Source of the DNA: an uncultured Marvinbryantia sp.
GTDB lineage: Bacteria; Bacillota; Clostridia; Lachnospirales; Lachnospiraceae
NCBI GenBank assembly: GCA_947630735.1
Contig: CANRIR010000011.1
Location: 1 to 58,306 of the forward strand
Direction of reading: 5' to 3'
Length of the DNA stretch: 58,306 nt
The notes beneath the pieces were generated by a model. It searched no databases. It saw only the letters and a program-made list of their open reading frames with translations, and was not told the DNA's origin. The stretch's first letter is position 1. Each line of letters opens with the position of its first letter. The position numbers and the translations under genes were made by a program. Below are positions 18,739-27,598 of this stretch, piece after piece.

Positions 18739-19623
18739 ATGATACGGTTTAAGAATCTGACAAAACGCTATGAGGGCGGCGGGGGAATATCCGATTTTTC
18801 ATTTGAGGTGGAAGAGGGCGAGGTCTTCGGGCTGGTGGGATCCCCGGGATCCGGAAAGTCCACCGCCCTTCGCATGCTCATGGGATTTGAGCTGCCGACC
18901 AAGGGCAGGTGCGCCATCAACGGCAAGGACTGCGTGAACATGGGCATCGCCCTCCACAGGGACATCGGGTATCTGCCGGATAAGATCGCCCTTCCGTCCG
19001 CCCTGACGGGAAGGCAGTTTCTGCTCTCCAACGCGGAGCTCAGAGGAATGAAGAACATGGAATACCTGTTCCGCCTGGCGAAGAAGCTGGATCTGGAGGT
19101 GGACGAGCGAATCGGCTCCATGACCAGCGCTAGTGTGCAGAAAACCGGGTTGGTGTGCGCCATGATGCACAACCCGCCGGTCATCCTGCTGGACGATCCT
19201 TTCCGCAACCTGGACAGCAAGGCCAGGAGCGTGCTGGTGGACCTGATCCTGGAGGAGAAGGAGAAGGGCAAGATGGTTCTGCTCACTTCGGACACGGTGG
19301 ACATCGCGGATCTTACCTGCGACCGCGTGGGCCTTCTGGACAAGGGGAACATGGTGTACCTGGGGGACATCGAGAATGTGCGGGAGAACATGTTCCGCCG
19401 CTATCTGGTGCAGTTCGGCAGCAGCCGGGCGGCCATGGAATTTTCCAGCGAACCCTTTGAGATCAAGAGCATGAAGGACCGCAACCTGGTGGTCTCCATC
19501 CAGGGCGAACTGCTGCCGCTTCTGCGCGCGCTCTCCAAATACTATGTCACGAGCATCGAGCCGGTTCCCCTGAGTCTGGAGGAGACGTTTGTGCATATCT
19601 ACGGAGGAGAAGTGTATGCTTAG
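18739..19623 (+). CDS. ABC transporter ATP-binding protein with degenerate motifs
   Basis: A 294-residue ATPase of the CcmA/NatA type, partner of the permease encoded next. Walker A is intact (GSPGSGKST). The signature, normally YSxGM, reads TSASV; Walker B ends LLDDP with Asp instead of Glu; and the switch histidine in SSH is replaced (LLTSDTVD). ATP binding seems kept, but hydrolysis may be slow or absent. The ATG follows the asd stop codon with no gap, and the end overlaps the permease start by 8 bases, so expression is coupled to asd. Substrate unknown. Confidence 0.85.
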   Translation: MIRFKNLTKRYEGGGGISDFSFEVEEGEVFGLVGSPGSGKSTALRMLMGFELPTKGRCAINGKDCVNMGIALHRDIGYLPDKIALPSALTGRQFLLSNAELRGMKNMEYLFRLAKKLDLEVDERIGSMTSASVQKTGLVCAMMHNPPVILLDDPFRNLDSKARSVLVDLILEEKEKGKMVLLTSDTVDIADLTCDRVGLLDKGNMVYLGDIENVRENMFRRYLVQFGSSRAAMEFSSEPFEIKSMKDRNLVVSIQGELLPLLRALSKYYVTSIEPVPLSLEETFVHIYGGEVYA

Positions 19624-20344
19624 TATCCCAATCCTGAAGCAGGATTTTCTCATCAATAAAAAAGCGATCCTCGTCTGCTATGCCTGCCAGTTTTTCAGCC
19701 TGCTCTTGGCCACGGTCATCCGGGCCATGCGCCTGATGCAGATTTCCGATATTTTCTGGGACACCATTCCCGTGGTAATCGTCCCCATGGCCATGCAGAT
19801 CGTGCTTGCCCATGAGGTCGTGAGAAAGTGCGAGGCGGATAAGACCATGGATTTCCTGCTCTCCGCCAGCGTCAGCCCGGCGCAGGTCATTACCACAAAG
19901 GCGGGCTTTCTGGTAATCAACATGTTCTTCCTGTTTGCCCTGTCCCTGCTGTACGGCTGTGTGACCCATGTCTACGATCTGACGGGGGTTTGGAACGGGA
20001 ACACCTACATCGTCCTGAACCTGGGCGGCATGTGCCTGCATCTTTTCACGGGGGGCTGGTGCTTTTTGATCTCCTGCATGGGCAGGACGGAAAAACCCCT
20101 TTTTTACTGGATGGCGGGGGCCGGTCCGCTGGTTCTTTTCTATATTGTTTACCTGACCTATTACCTGGGTCCGCCGCAGCTGTTTTTTCTGCAGTACATA
20201 ACCGTGTTCAGCCTGTTCCGGCAGGCGATGTTCGCGAACGCGTCCCTGGCGGTGCTGCCGTTTTGCGTTCTGCTGGCGGCTCTCGGCGTGGCCTGCTTCT
20301 GGGGCGGGCGGCGTCTGTTCTGCGGCCGGAGCCTGCGCATCTAA
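19616..20344 (+). CDS. ABC transporter permease, about six helices
   Basis: A 242-residue membrane protein with about six hydrophobic segments, of the ABC-2 type that pairs with the preceding ATPase. The start at 19616 is preceded by ACGGAGGAGA inside the end of the ATPase gene. The protein has the N-terminal layout of a bacitracin/lantibiotic-export-like permease (LKQDFLINKKAILV before helix 1), but no close family is recognised. The pair could export a peptide or sense envelope stress. Confidence 0.72.
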   Translation: MLSIPILKQDFLINKKAILVCYACQFFSLLLATVIRAMRLMQISDIFWDTIPVVIVPMAMQIVLAHEVVRKCEADKTMDFLLSASVSPAQVITTKAGFLVINMFFLFALSLLYGCVTHVYDLTGVWNGNTYIVLNLGGMCLHLFTGGWCFLISCMGRTEKPLFYWMAGAGPLVLFYIVYLTYYLGPPQLFFLQYITVFSLFRQAMFANASLAVLPFCVLLAALGVACFWGGRRLFCGRSLRI

Positions 20345-20398
20345 GGGCTTTTCGCGGCGGCGTTCGATGCCCGGCATGGGCGGAAAGAATGGGATATT

Positions 20399-22435
20399 AT
20401 GAAAAAAGCTGTATACATTGCGGAAAAACCCAGCGTGGCGCAGGAGTTCTGCAAAGCGCTGAAAGTGAATACCGTGCGGCACGACGGATATCTGGAGGGG
20501 GACCATGTGATCATTACCTGGTGTGTGGGCCACCTGGTAACCATGAGCTATCCGGAGGCGTACGATGAAAAATATAAGAAGTGGAGCCTTGCTGCACTTC
20601 CTTTTTTACCGGAAAAATTTCTCTACGAAGTGATCCCCGGCGTGGCAAAGCAGTTTAAGATCGTGAGCGGCCTCTTGAATCGGAAGGATGTGGACACGAT
20701 CTACGTGTGCACCGACTCGGGGCGGGAGGGAGAATACATCTACCGGCTGGTGGAGCAGCAGGCGAAGGTGGACCGGGCGGCGAAAACGCGCAGGCGCGTG
20801 TGGATCGACTCCCAGACGGAGGAGGAGATCATGCGGGGGATCCGCGAGGCGAAAGATCTCTCGGAGTACGACCATCTCGCCGACGCGGCCTATCTGCGCG
20901 CAAAAGAAGATTACCTGATGGGGATTAATTTTTCCCGTCTGCTCACCTTGAAGTACGGGAGCACCATCTCCAGCTACCTGAACGCGGACCGCACGGTCAT
21001 CTCCGTGGGCCGCGTGATGACCTGCGTCCTGGGCATGGTGGTGCGCAGGGAGCGTGAGATCCGCCAGTTCGTGAAGACGCCCTTCTACCGCGTGGTGGCT
21101 GTTCTGCGGCACGGCGGGGAGTTTGAGGGAGAGTTCCGCGCCGTGGAGGGCTCCGCCTATCAGGGTTCCCCCAAGCTGTACAAAGAAAACGGCTTCCGGG
21201 AGCGCGCCGACGCCCAGGCGCTGATCGACGCCCTGTGCGCGGTCCAGCCCCTGAAGGGGACAGTGCAGAGCATCGAGCGGAAAAAAGAGAATAAATATCC
21301 GCCGCTCTTGTTCAACCTGGCGGAGCTTCAGAACGAGTGCTCGCGCCTGTTTAAGATCAGCCCGGACGAGACCCTGCGCACGGTGCAGGAGCTGTACGAG
21401 AAAAAGCTGGTAACCTACCCGCGCACGGATGCGAGAGTGCTGTCCACGGCGGTGGCGAAGGAGATCGAGAAAAACATCCGTGGCCTGCGGGAATTTAGCC
21501 CGGTGGGCGCATACGCCTCCGAGGTGCTGTCCAGGGGGAGCCATCGCATCATCAGCCGCTCCCGCTATGTGGACGACAAGCAGATTACCGACCACTACGC
21601 CATCATCCCCACGGGCCAGGGACTGAATGCTCTGCCGAGATTTTCGCCCCAGGCGCAGAAGGTGTATGAGCTGATCGCCAGAAGATTTTTGGCCATCTTT
21701 TTCCCACCGGCGGTGTACCGGAAGATCAGCCTGGTCACGCTCATAGGGGGCGAGAAATTCTTTTCCTCCTTCAAGGTGCTGGAGGAGGAGGGCTACCTGA
21801 AAGTGTCCGGCACGAAGGCCAATAAGGAAGAACAGCTGGACATGGATTTTCTCCAGGCTCTCGGAAGCCTGAGAAAAGGGACAGAGCTGGAGGTGCAGAA
21901 GCTGGAAGTGCGGGAGGGGGAGACCACCCCGCCGAAGCGCTACAATTCCGGTTCCATGATCCTGGCCATGGAGAACGCCGGACAGCTGATAGAGGACGAA
22001 GAACTGCGCGAGCAGATCCGCGGAAGCGGCATCGGCACCAGCGCCACCAGGGCGGAGATCCTGAAAAAGCTCATCGGGAACAGTTACATCGCCCTGAACA
22101 AAAAGACCCAGATCCTCACACCCACCCTGTTGGGAGAGCTGATCTTCGACGTGGTGCGGGGCTCCATACGGTCCCTTTTAAACCCGGAGCTGACGGCCAG
22201 CTGGGAGAAGGGGCTTACCTACGTGGCGGAGGGGACCATCTCGCCGGACGAATATATGGCGAAGCTGAACCATTTCATCCGCAGCCGCACCGAGAGCGTG
22301 ATGAACGCCGACTACCGGGCGCAGTTTTACGCCGTTTTCGACGAGGCGGCGCAGTATTACAAACAACCGGCTTCTTCCGCCCGCAGGTCCGCAAAAGAGA
22401 CGCGGCAGGAGAAGGCCGATCAAAAAAAGAATTAA
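20399..22435 (+). CDS. topB: DNA topoisomerase III
   Basis: A 678-residue type IA topoisomerase that relaxes or decatenates DNA by single-strand passage. The Toprim domain carries EKPSVAQEF at the start and CTDSGREGEYIYRL near residue 105. The catalytic tyrosine is Y340 in YPRTDARVLS. The NADRTVISVGRVMTCVLGM stretch matches TopB. It ends soon after domain IV with a short basic tail and no C-terminal zinc fingers, as in many Firmicute TopB and conjugative-element proteins. It lies between core genes, so a chromosomal role is most likely. Confidence 0.92.
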   Translation: MKKAVYIAEKPSVAQEFCKALKVNTVRHDGYLEGDHVIITWCVGHLVTMSYPEAYDEKYKKWSLAALPFLPEKFLYEVIPGVAKQFKIVSGLLNRKDVDTIYVCTDSGREGEYIYRLVEQQAKVDRAAKTRRRVWIDSQTEEEIMRGIREAKDLSEYDHLADAAYLRAKEDYLMGINFSRLLTLKYGSTISSYLNADRTVISVGRVMTCVLGMVVRREREIRQFVKTPFYRVVAVLRHGGEFEGEFRAVEGSAYQGSPKLYKENGFRERADAQALIDALCAVQPLKGTVQSIERKKENKYPPLLFNLAELQNECSRLFKISPDETLRTVQELYEKKLVTYPRTDARVLSTAVAKEIEKNIRGLREFSPVGAYASEVLSRGSHRIISRSRYVDDKQITDHYAIIPTGQGLNALPRFSPQAQKVYELIARRFLAIFFPPAVYRKISLVTLIGGEKFFSSFKVLEEEGYLKVSGTKANKEEQLDMDFLQALGSLRKGTELEVQKLEVREGETTPPKRYNSGSMILAMENAGQLIEDEELREQIRGSGIGTSATRAEILKKLIGNSYIALNKKTQILTPTLLGELIFDVVRGSIRSLLNPELTASWEKGLTYVAEGTISPDEYMAKLNHFIRSRTESVMNADYRAQFYAVFDEAAQYYKQPASSARRSAKETRQEKADQKKN

Positions 22436-22449
22436 AAAGGAGAGTTAGG

Positions 22450-23115
22450 ATGGAGACGGCAAAAATCTGTAATCTTTATACGCTGGAGGAGACGATCGCG
22501 AAGGACTTATTCAAAGACCACACATACCCCTGGGAGGTGCTTCCCGAGATCGGCGCGTTTATCCTGAAGCTCGGGGCAAAGCTGAACCCGGAAGAATATG
22601 AAAAGCGCGGGGAGAACGTGTGGGTGCACAGAACCGCAAAGGTAGCGCCCACGGCGTTTGTAAACGGCCCGGCCATCATCGGGAAGGAGGCGGAGGTGCG
22701 CCACTGCGCGTTCATCCGCGGCAGCGCCATCGTGGGCGAGGGGGCTGTGGTGGGAAACTCCACGGAGCTGAAAAACGTGGTGCTGTTCAACCGCGTGCAG
22801 GTGCCGCACTACAACTATGTGGGAGATTCCATCCTGGGGTACAGGGCCCACATGGGCGCTGGCAGCATCACATCCAACGTGAAGTCCGACAAGACCCTGG
22901 TGGTGGTAAAAGACCGGGAGGAACAGATCGCCACCGGCCTGAAGAAATTCGGAGCCATGTTGGGGGACAACGTGGAGGTGGGCTGTAATTCCGTCTTGAA
23001 CCCGGGCACCGTGGTGGGGAAGGGCTCCCAGATCTATCCGGTGTCCTGCGTGCGCGGCGTGATCGCGCCGGGAAGCATCTACAAAAGACAGGGCGAGATC
23101 GTGCAGCGCCATTGA
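22450..23115 (+). CDS. Left-handed beta-helix (hexapeptide repeat) protein, GlmU-C-like
   Basis: A 221-residue protein built of hexapeptide repeats (such as VAPTAF, AIIGKE, AIVGEG) folding as a left-handed beta-helix. It resembles the acetyltransferase half of GlmU and related nucleotidyl-sugar acyltransferases; the N-terminal 60 residues (LYTLEETIAKDLF, WEVLPEIGAFI) are typical of a clostridial subfamily annotated as UDP-GlcNAc pyrophosphorylase-like. The pyrophosphorylase domain is absent, so it is unlikely to be the main GlmU. Starts 14 bases after topB with AAAGGAGAG. Confidence 0.8.
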   Translation: METAKICNLYTLEETIAKDLFKDHTYPWEVLPEIGAFILKLGAKLNPEEYEKRGENVWVHRTAKVAPTAFVNGPAIIGKEAEVRHCAFIRGSAIVGEGAVVGNSTELKNVVLFNRVQVPHYNYVGDSILGYRAHMGAGSITSNVKSDKTLVVVKDREEQIATGLKKFGAMLGDNVEVGCNSVLNPGTVVGKGSQIYPVSCVRGVIAPGSIYKRQGEIVQRH

Positions 23116-23210
23116 ACCCGGCGGCGTCAGAAGCCGGGGAGCCGCTTGGGGCCGGACGGCAAGGTATATATGATTGGAAAGACAGACAAAAAAATTTACG
23201 GAGGTGCAGA

Positions 23211-23771
23211 ATGGTCTTATATTTGAATGCATCTGTGAGAATAGAATCCAGAACAAACAGGTTAGCAAAAGCCTTATTGAATAAATTGGGCGCTTTTGAA
23301 GAAGTCAAACTGACGGACATGGAGCTGAAGCCGCTTGACGAAGAGCGGCTGAATTACCGTGAGGCCCAGATTGCAGAGAAAAATTACAGCGATCACATTT
23401 TTGACCTGTCCAAGCAGTTTGCGCAGGCCGATCTCATCGTAATAGCAGCCCCATATTGGGACGGCCAGTTTCCTGCTGTTTTAAAAACATATTTAGAGAA
23501 TATTTACTGCATAGGCATCGTTTCGAAATATGATGCAGAGGGATGTCCCCAGGGCTTGTGCAGGGCAAAGAAGCTGTACTATGTTACGACGGCCGGCGGA
23601 AGATATAATCCAAGATTTAGTTTTGACTATATCGACTATTTGGCAAAGAATATGTTCGGTATCCCAAAAACAGAGTTGATCTGCGCGAGATATTTGGATA
23701 TAGAAGGCAATGACGCGGAGGAAATACTGGCGAAAGCGATGAGCGAGATAGACTCCTCGTTTTCTAAATAG
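23211..23771 (+). CDS. Flavodoxin-fold NAD(P)H:quinone oxidoreductase / azoreductase-like
   Basis: A 186-residue flavoprotein of the Flavodoxin_2 (AzoR/NQO) family, expected to bind FMN and reduce quinones or azo compounds in the cytoplasm. The FMN-binding start is LYLNASVRIESRTNRLA, followed by the APYWDGQFPAVLKTYLE loop and TTAGGRY. ACGGAGGTG precedes ATG 23211; the frame is open upstream but without a good site. The base composition shifts to AT-rich here, marking the left edge of the accessory region. Its end overlaps the convergent PHP gene by 8 bases. Confidence 0.87.
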   Translation: MVLYLNASVRIESRTNRLAKALLNKLGAFEEVKLTDMELKPLDEERLNYREAQIAEKNYSDHIFDLSKQFAQADLIVIAAPYWDGQFPAVLKTYLENIYCIGIVSKYDAEGCPQGLCRAKKLYYVTTAGGRYNPRFSFDYIDYLAKNMFGIPKTELICARYLDIEGNDAEEILAKAMSEIDSSFSK

Positions 23772-24519
23772 GATAGAGCAGGTTCCCCTTCTTATCGAAT
23801 ACAGCGTCGCCGTTGGTCAGCACATAGTCCTCCCCGCCGAGGATCGCCTTACAGTAATCCTGCACGGATGTAAGACGCCGCTTAAAGGCGACGCCGCCTC
23901 CCGGCAGATCTGCCGTGTGGATGTCCGAACCGGCGGTTATCGGAAGACCATGCTCGTTGGCATAGCGGATTGCCCGGCGGTCGTATTCCGGGTTGTGATG
24001 GCTGCTTTTCTGGCTGGAAGAGTGGGCCGCGTTGATCCCCTCCACGCCGTCCACATATTCCGGGTACAGGCGTATCTTCGGAATGTACCCGGCCTCCCTG
24101 AACGGATGGGCATGGATGACCATGCCCCCGCCTTTGTGAACCAGATGATATTGCTCCTTTACGTCGGCGCTGCGGATCTCAGGGTGCGCCTTCAGCCAGT
24201 CCGGTGTGATCCCGTAGATCAGAAACTCCGTGCCCTGGTATCCTGCCTCATATCCCCAGAACACGTCGAGACCGTGCTCCTGCCCGTATGCCAGGGCTTC
24301 CCGGTAGCCTGCCGTAAATTCATCCACCCACTGCTCCCAGGGCAGCGACCGGTCGATGCCGGTGTTGCCGCCCCAGTTGTGATCTGTGATGATGATCCCA
24401 GCGTAGCCCATAAGATGAGCCGCCGCTGCCATCTCTGCGCCGGAGTTGTGCGCGCAGGCGCTTCCCGGCCGGGTGTGCATATGGGTTTCGTAGAGGTAGG
24501 GATAATCATTTTTTCTCAT
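23764..24519 (-). CDS. PHP-domain metallo-phosphoesterase-like protein
   Basis: A 251-residue PHP domain protein (polymerase-and-histidinol-phosphatase fold), likely a metal-dependent phosphoesterase. Metal-binding motifs are visible: ETHMHT at the start, TDHNWGG, VIHAHPFREAG and GSDIH near the end. The start is placed at 24519, where ATGA overlaps the stop of the NUDIX gene; an open frame extends upstream but lies inside the NUDIX gene. The pairing with a NUDIX hydrolase suggests nucleotide or phosphate-ester housekeeping. Confidence 0.87.
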   Translation of the reverse strand: MRKNDYPYLYETHMHTRPGSACAHNSGAEMAAAAHLMGYAGIIITDHNWGGNTGIDRSLPWEQWVDEFTAGYREALAYGQEHGLDVFWGYEAGYQGTEFLIYGITPDWLKAHPEIRSADVKEQYHLVHKGGGMVIHAHPFREAGYIPKIRLYPEYVDGVEGINAAHSSSQKSSHHNPEYDRRAIRYANEHGLPITAGSDIHTADLPGGGVAFKRRLTSVQDYCKAILGGEDYVLTNGDAVFDKKGNLLYPI

Positions 24520-25043
24520 TTTTTGATCAGTTCCTTTGCTCTCTGTAAGATCGGCACTTCTCTGTTCGCGACGAGCCTTCCCAATTTTGTCGCGGAACAT
24601 CTTTCATATTCCTGTAGCGCCTCCTCGTAGGTCAATTTTAAAGTGGTCAAATGATAACTTTCTATTTCCTGCTCCGTCAAATGCTTTTCTCCAACCGAGC
24701 AGAGCCTGCAGAGATAATAATTGTTGATGTTGTGCCTGTGGATCAGGTTATAGTAATCGCTCACGACCCCTATTTTGCAGAGGATCTGGACTTTGGCCCC
24801 AAGTTCCTCTTTCAATTCTCTTTTGATGGCGGTAATGAGATCCTCTCCGCTTTCCACGCCGCCACCGGATGTCTCGATCAGTTCGGCTCTGCCGAAATCA
24901 TCATCCCGCGTTGCCCTTACAAAATAATAATACCCCTGATCGTCAAAAACAATCGCCCGGACAATTTCCCTGTCGTGATCCGTGCAGACAAACGGCCACT
25001 CCGTGTCCTGCAGTTCTATGTTCAATTCCGAATGTTGATCCAT
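24516..25043 (-). CDS. NUDIX hydrolase
   Basis: A 175-residue NUDIX enzyme that would cleave a nucleoside diphosphate linked to another group. The Nudix box is complete: GGGVESGEDLITAIKRELKEE plus LGA, fitting Gx5Ex7REUxEExGU. A conserved start block (REIVRAIVFDDQGYYYFVRA) precedes it. ATG 25043 has a strong GAGGAGGAG ribosome binding site. Four-base ATGA overlap with the PHP gene shows translational coupling. The exact substrate is unknown. Confidence 0.9.
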   Translation of the reverse strand: MDQHSELNIELQDTEWPFVCTDHDREIVRAIVFDDQGYYYFVRATRDDDFGRAELIETSGGGVESGEDLITAIKRELKEELGAKVQILCKIGVVSDYYNLIHRHNINNYYLCRLCSVGEKHLTEQEIESYHLTTLKLTYEEALQEYERCSATKLGRLVANREVPILQRAKELIKK

Positions 25044-25443
25044 ATAATCTCCTCCTCATGCCTTCATCGAAGTCTCAGTTTGATCGGGTAAATATTCCGG
25101 CTTTCGTGTCCCGCCTTTCCGGTGACCGCACGGGAATATCCAGATCGGGCGTCCGCCGGATGCTGCGGTGTTGCGGTGCGCCCTGCTCTTCCCCGTGTGT
25201 TTGCGGATTTTTGATTTTACACTCCTTATCATATTCCGCGCATCGGAAAAAAGCAAGAAAAGATTGCTGCATAAAAAACGGGAGATTACGGCATAAAAAA
25301 CGGGAGCATGAATTGGAACAAAATAGAAGAAACTATGATAAAACAGCTTGCAAAATCTGCAACATGTAGTAAAATAAACTATGTAACAAGATAACCAAAA
25401 CTAAATTATGAGGATTTGCAGCACAGGAAAGAGAGAGAGTTTT
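25044..25443. other. Intergenic region without a gene; short direct repeat
   Basis: No reading frame here has coding character. The 16-base sequence GCATAAAAAACGGGAG occurs at 25269-25284 and again at 25291-25306. A possible promoter for degV is TTGCAA (25348-25353) and TAAAAT (25370-25375) with 16-base spacing. Confidence 0.5.
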
Positions 25444-26340
25444 ATGTATCAGATCATCAGCGACGGGTCATGCGACCTGCCGGAGCAGCTGGCAAAAGAT
25501 ATGGGGGTAGAGGTGGTTCCTTTTTACGTCTCTTTTGACGAAAAGGTTTACTATAAAGAAATAGAGGAAATGCCCATACGGAAGTTTTACGACTTGATGG
25601 TGGAAAAGGAAAATGTTGTTTTCCCGAAATCATCCCTTCCGTCGGTGGAAGATTACATCGATTCCTTTGAAAAGTATGTAAAACAGGGGATCCCCATTAT
25701 CTGTATCTGCATTACCGTAAAGTTCAGCGGTTCCTACCAGGCGGCGATGAATGCCAGAAATATTTTGCTGGAGACGTACCCGGACGCGAAAATACAAGTC
25801 ATTGATTCCATGATGGACACTGTCCTGCAGGGTATGTATGTGCTGGAAGCGGCAAAGCTGCGGGATCGGGGCGTGCCTTACGAAGAAGCCGTCCGGCGTC
25901 TTTTGGACATCCGGGAAACAGGCAGGATTTTTTTCACGGTCGGGAACGTGGCCTATTTAAAACACGGGGGACGGATCGGAAAGCTCTCCGGCATCGCATC
26001 CTCCGTGCTGGGCATCAAACCGCTCATCACACTGAAAGAGGGGGAGATCTTCTCATCCGGGATTCCGCGTAGCCGCAGAAAATCGCTGGAAGCAGTGATG
26101 AATCTGCTGGACAATCACATAAAATCGCTGGTGGCCGCCGGAGAAAACATGGCGGACTACGTGGTGGACGTGGGATTCGGTTACGACATCAAAGAAGCGG
26201 AGGATTTTCTTGCACAGGTAAAAGAAAGGTTCCGCGCAGTTCTGGATGCGGAACAGATCCAGATGTACCAGATCGGTGCCACGATCGCTGTTCATACCGG
26301 GCCATATCCCCTTGGAGTCGGTTTCCTGAAGAAAGCATAA
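25444..26340 (+). CDS. DegV family fatty-acid-binding protein (FakB-like)
   Basis: A 298-residue DegV protein. Members bind a fatty acid and can serve FakA kinase as FakB in phospholipid synthesis. The N-terminal block YQIISDGSCDLPEQLAKD, the TVKFSGSYQAA fatty-acid loop, LKHGGRIGK and C-terminal AVHTGPYPLGVGF are all characteristic. ATG 25444 is preceded by GGAAAGAGAGAG. No kinase gene is adjacent. The two following small membrane proteins may be on the same transcript. Confidence 0.92.
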   Translation: MYQIISDGSCDLPEQLAKDMGVEVVPFYVSFDEKVYYKEIEEMPIRKFYDLMVEKENVVFPKSSLPSVEDYIDSFEKYVKQGIPIICICITVKFSGSYQAAMNARNILLETYPDAKIQVIDSMMDTVLQGMYVLEAAKLRDRGVPYEEAVRRLLDIRETGRIFFTVGNVAYLKHGGRIGKLSGIASSVLGIKPLITLKEGEIFSSGIPRSRRKSLEAVMNLLDNHIKSLVAAGENMADYVVDVGFGYDIKEAEDFLAQVKERFRAVLDAEQIQMYQIGATIAVHTGPYPLGVGFLKKA

Positions 26341-26354
26341 AAGGTATTTAAAAT

Positions 26355-26702
26355 ATGAAAGATAAAGTCATATATGGGTTAAATTTTCTTTGGACAAGCA
26401 TTGTCGCCTTCTCATTTCCGATATGTTTTGAGCTGATCTACCTTGATATTACCGGGCATTCAAAAGGGTATGGCTATGATCTGGGCCCGGACAGAAGCGT
26501 TTCTGTATTTTTAGGCTGTATCGAGCTGCTGATATGGCTGATGCTTGCATTGCCTTCCCACATATATATTTTCCGGAAAACACGGAGGAAAGGCAGGTTT
26601 CTGTTTCTTGCGCATACAGCATGGTATATCGCGCTCGCTGTTCTATGTGTTTTTGTGACAGGCGGATGGGCTGTGTATTTAAAAGATGTTTTCAACCTGT
26701 GA
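26355..26702 (+). CDS. Small membrane protein of unknown function
   Basis: A 115-residue protein with three hydrophobic segments (about residues 9-29, 49-70 and 85-103) and a basic KTRRKGR loop between the second and third, pointing to a cytoplasmic loop. No family is recognised. It starts 15 bases after degV and its 3' end is followed closely by another membrane protein, so the two may act together. Confidence 0.7.
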   Translation: MKDKVIYGLNFLWTSIVAFSFPICFELIYLDITGHSKGYGYDLGPDRSVSVFLGCIELLIWLMLALPSHIYIFRKTRRKGRFLFLAHTAWYIALAVLCVFVTGGWAVYLKDVFNL

Positions 26703-26757
26703 CATTACGTATCTGAGAAACCCGGAACTTATGGAGAAAATGGGAAAGGAATGCGGT

Positions 26758-27282
26758 ATGAAAACACTGCGCGCAAAAGGAGCGGTCATATTTAGTCTGA
26801 CACTTTCCATCGTGCCGGACATTATCATTATCCTTTTGGCCATAAACAATTTCCTGGAAAATAAAATGGGTATGGACGGGATCATCTTTTCTATTGTTTT
26901 TGCGATCCTGTTCCTTTTGTTTGGAATTTACGGCGGGATGAGGATCTACCGTACCCATTGGATTCAATATGGAGATGGGAAAGTGCTCATACGGCGTGTC
27001 AGTAAGGAGCTGGTAAACGGCAGGAAAGTGGGAAAATGGGAAAATAGAGAAGATACGTTTTCGCTGGACGATATCGAGGCGTATGGTTTATCCTGGCAAG
27101 CCCTGGGACATTATGTGGAACACCATCGCAGCAGCGATGCTTCTCTGACAACGGAGTGCTTTTTTCGACTGAAAAATGGCAAGACAATCGGTTATGAGGT
27201 TTCCTATTATATAGGAAAAGAAACAGATGAGTTTTGGCGTTACATACAGGATCATACCGGGCTTGTGTTTCAGAAAAAATAG
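26758..27282 (+). CDS. Membrane-anchored protein of unknown function
   Basis: A protein of about 174 residues with two adjacent membrane helices (about residues 9-30 and 40-60) and a soluble C-terminal domain of about 110 residues. That domain resembles the PH-like/YcxB-type cytoplasmic domains seen on small membrane proteins, but only weakly. ATG 26758 is preceded by GGGAAAGGA; ATGs at 26731 and 26686 in the same frame are alternatives, and the last would overlap the preceding gene. Confidence 0.65.
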   Translation: MKTLRAKGAVIFSLTLSIVPDIIIILLAINNFLENKMGMDGIIFSIVFAILFLLFGIYGGMRIYRTHWIQYGDGKVLIRRVSKELVNGRKVGKWENREDTFSLDDIEAYGLSWQALGHYVEHHRSSDASLTTECFFRLKNGKTIGYEVSYYIGKETDEFWRYIQDHTGLVFQKK

Positions 27283-27333
27283 GCATATCAGATATTGCTA
27301 TTATAAAAATGAAAATGAAAAGTGAAATGCGGA

Positions 27334-27363
27334 TTGACAGGCTATTTTGTCCTGTGTTATAAT
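27334..27363 (+). promoter_or_regulatory. Promoter of the ABC-F leader
   Basis: TTGACA (27334-27339) and TATAAT (27358-27363) both match consensus perfectly, with an 18-base spacer. Transcription would start near 27370, leaving a leader of about 230 bases before the ABC-F gene. Confidence 0.8.
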
Positions 27364-27391
27364 TTCGGCAGTAAATGAAAGGGGTGGAAAG

Positions 27392-27403
27392 ATGAGGAGA
27401 TAA
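27392..27403 (+). CDS. Three-codon leader peptide (MRR)
   Basis: ATG AGG AGA TAA at 27392-27403 encodes Met-Arg-Arg and lies five bases after AAAGGGGTGG (27378-27387), a strong ribosome binding site. A strong site before so short a frame, in a leader ending with a terminator, is the layout of ribosome-mediated attenuation. Translation has not been shown. Confidence 0.5.
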   Translation: MRR

Positions 27404-27462
27404 TTTACTTTTGATCACATGAAGACAAAATGATCTCATGCCGCCAAAAGTGGATTATGTTC

Positions 27463-27577
27463 TCATAACCGCTCTCTTTTTCGTATATAGAATATATAGA
27501 AATAAAAAGATCACAGGCTCTCCCTGTATGGTTATGATGCGTAATAGAACTGTTTGGCGACGAACGGTTCTTTTTTT
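27463..27577 (+). terminator. Attenuator: terminator hairpin with competing upstream pairing
   Basis: AGAACTGTT (27546-27554) pairs with AACGGTTCT (27563-27571), followed by a T-run, forming an intrinsic terminator just before the ABC-F start. Upstream, TCATAACC (27463-27470) is exactly complementary to GGTTATGA (27530-27537), a pairing that could fold the leader and change terminator formation. Ribosome stalling on the upstream MRR frame by an antibiotic would be the expected switch. Confidence 0.65.
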
Positions 27578-27598
27578 ATGGGACCGAAGAAGGGAGAG

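Noticed and set aside
20399-22435. topB as a marker of an integrative conjugative element
   Set aside because: No relaxase, VirD4, integrase or other transfer gene is near; flanking genes are core-like.
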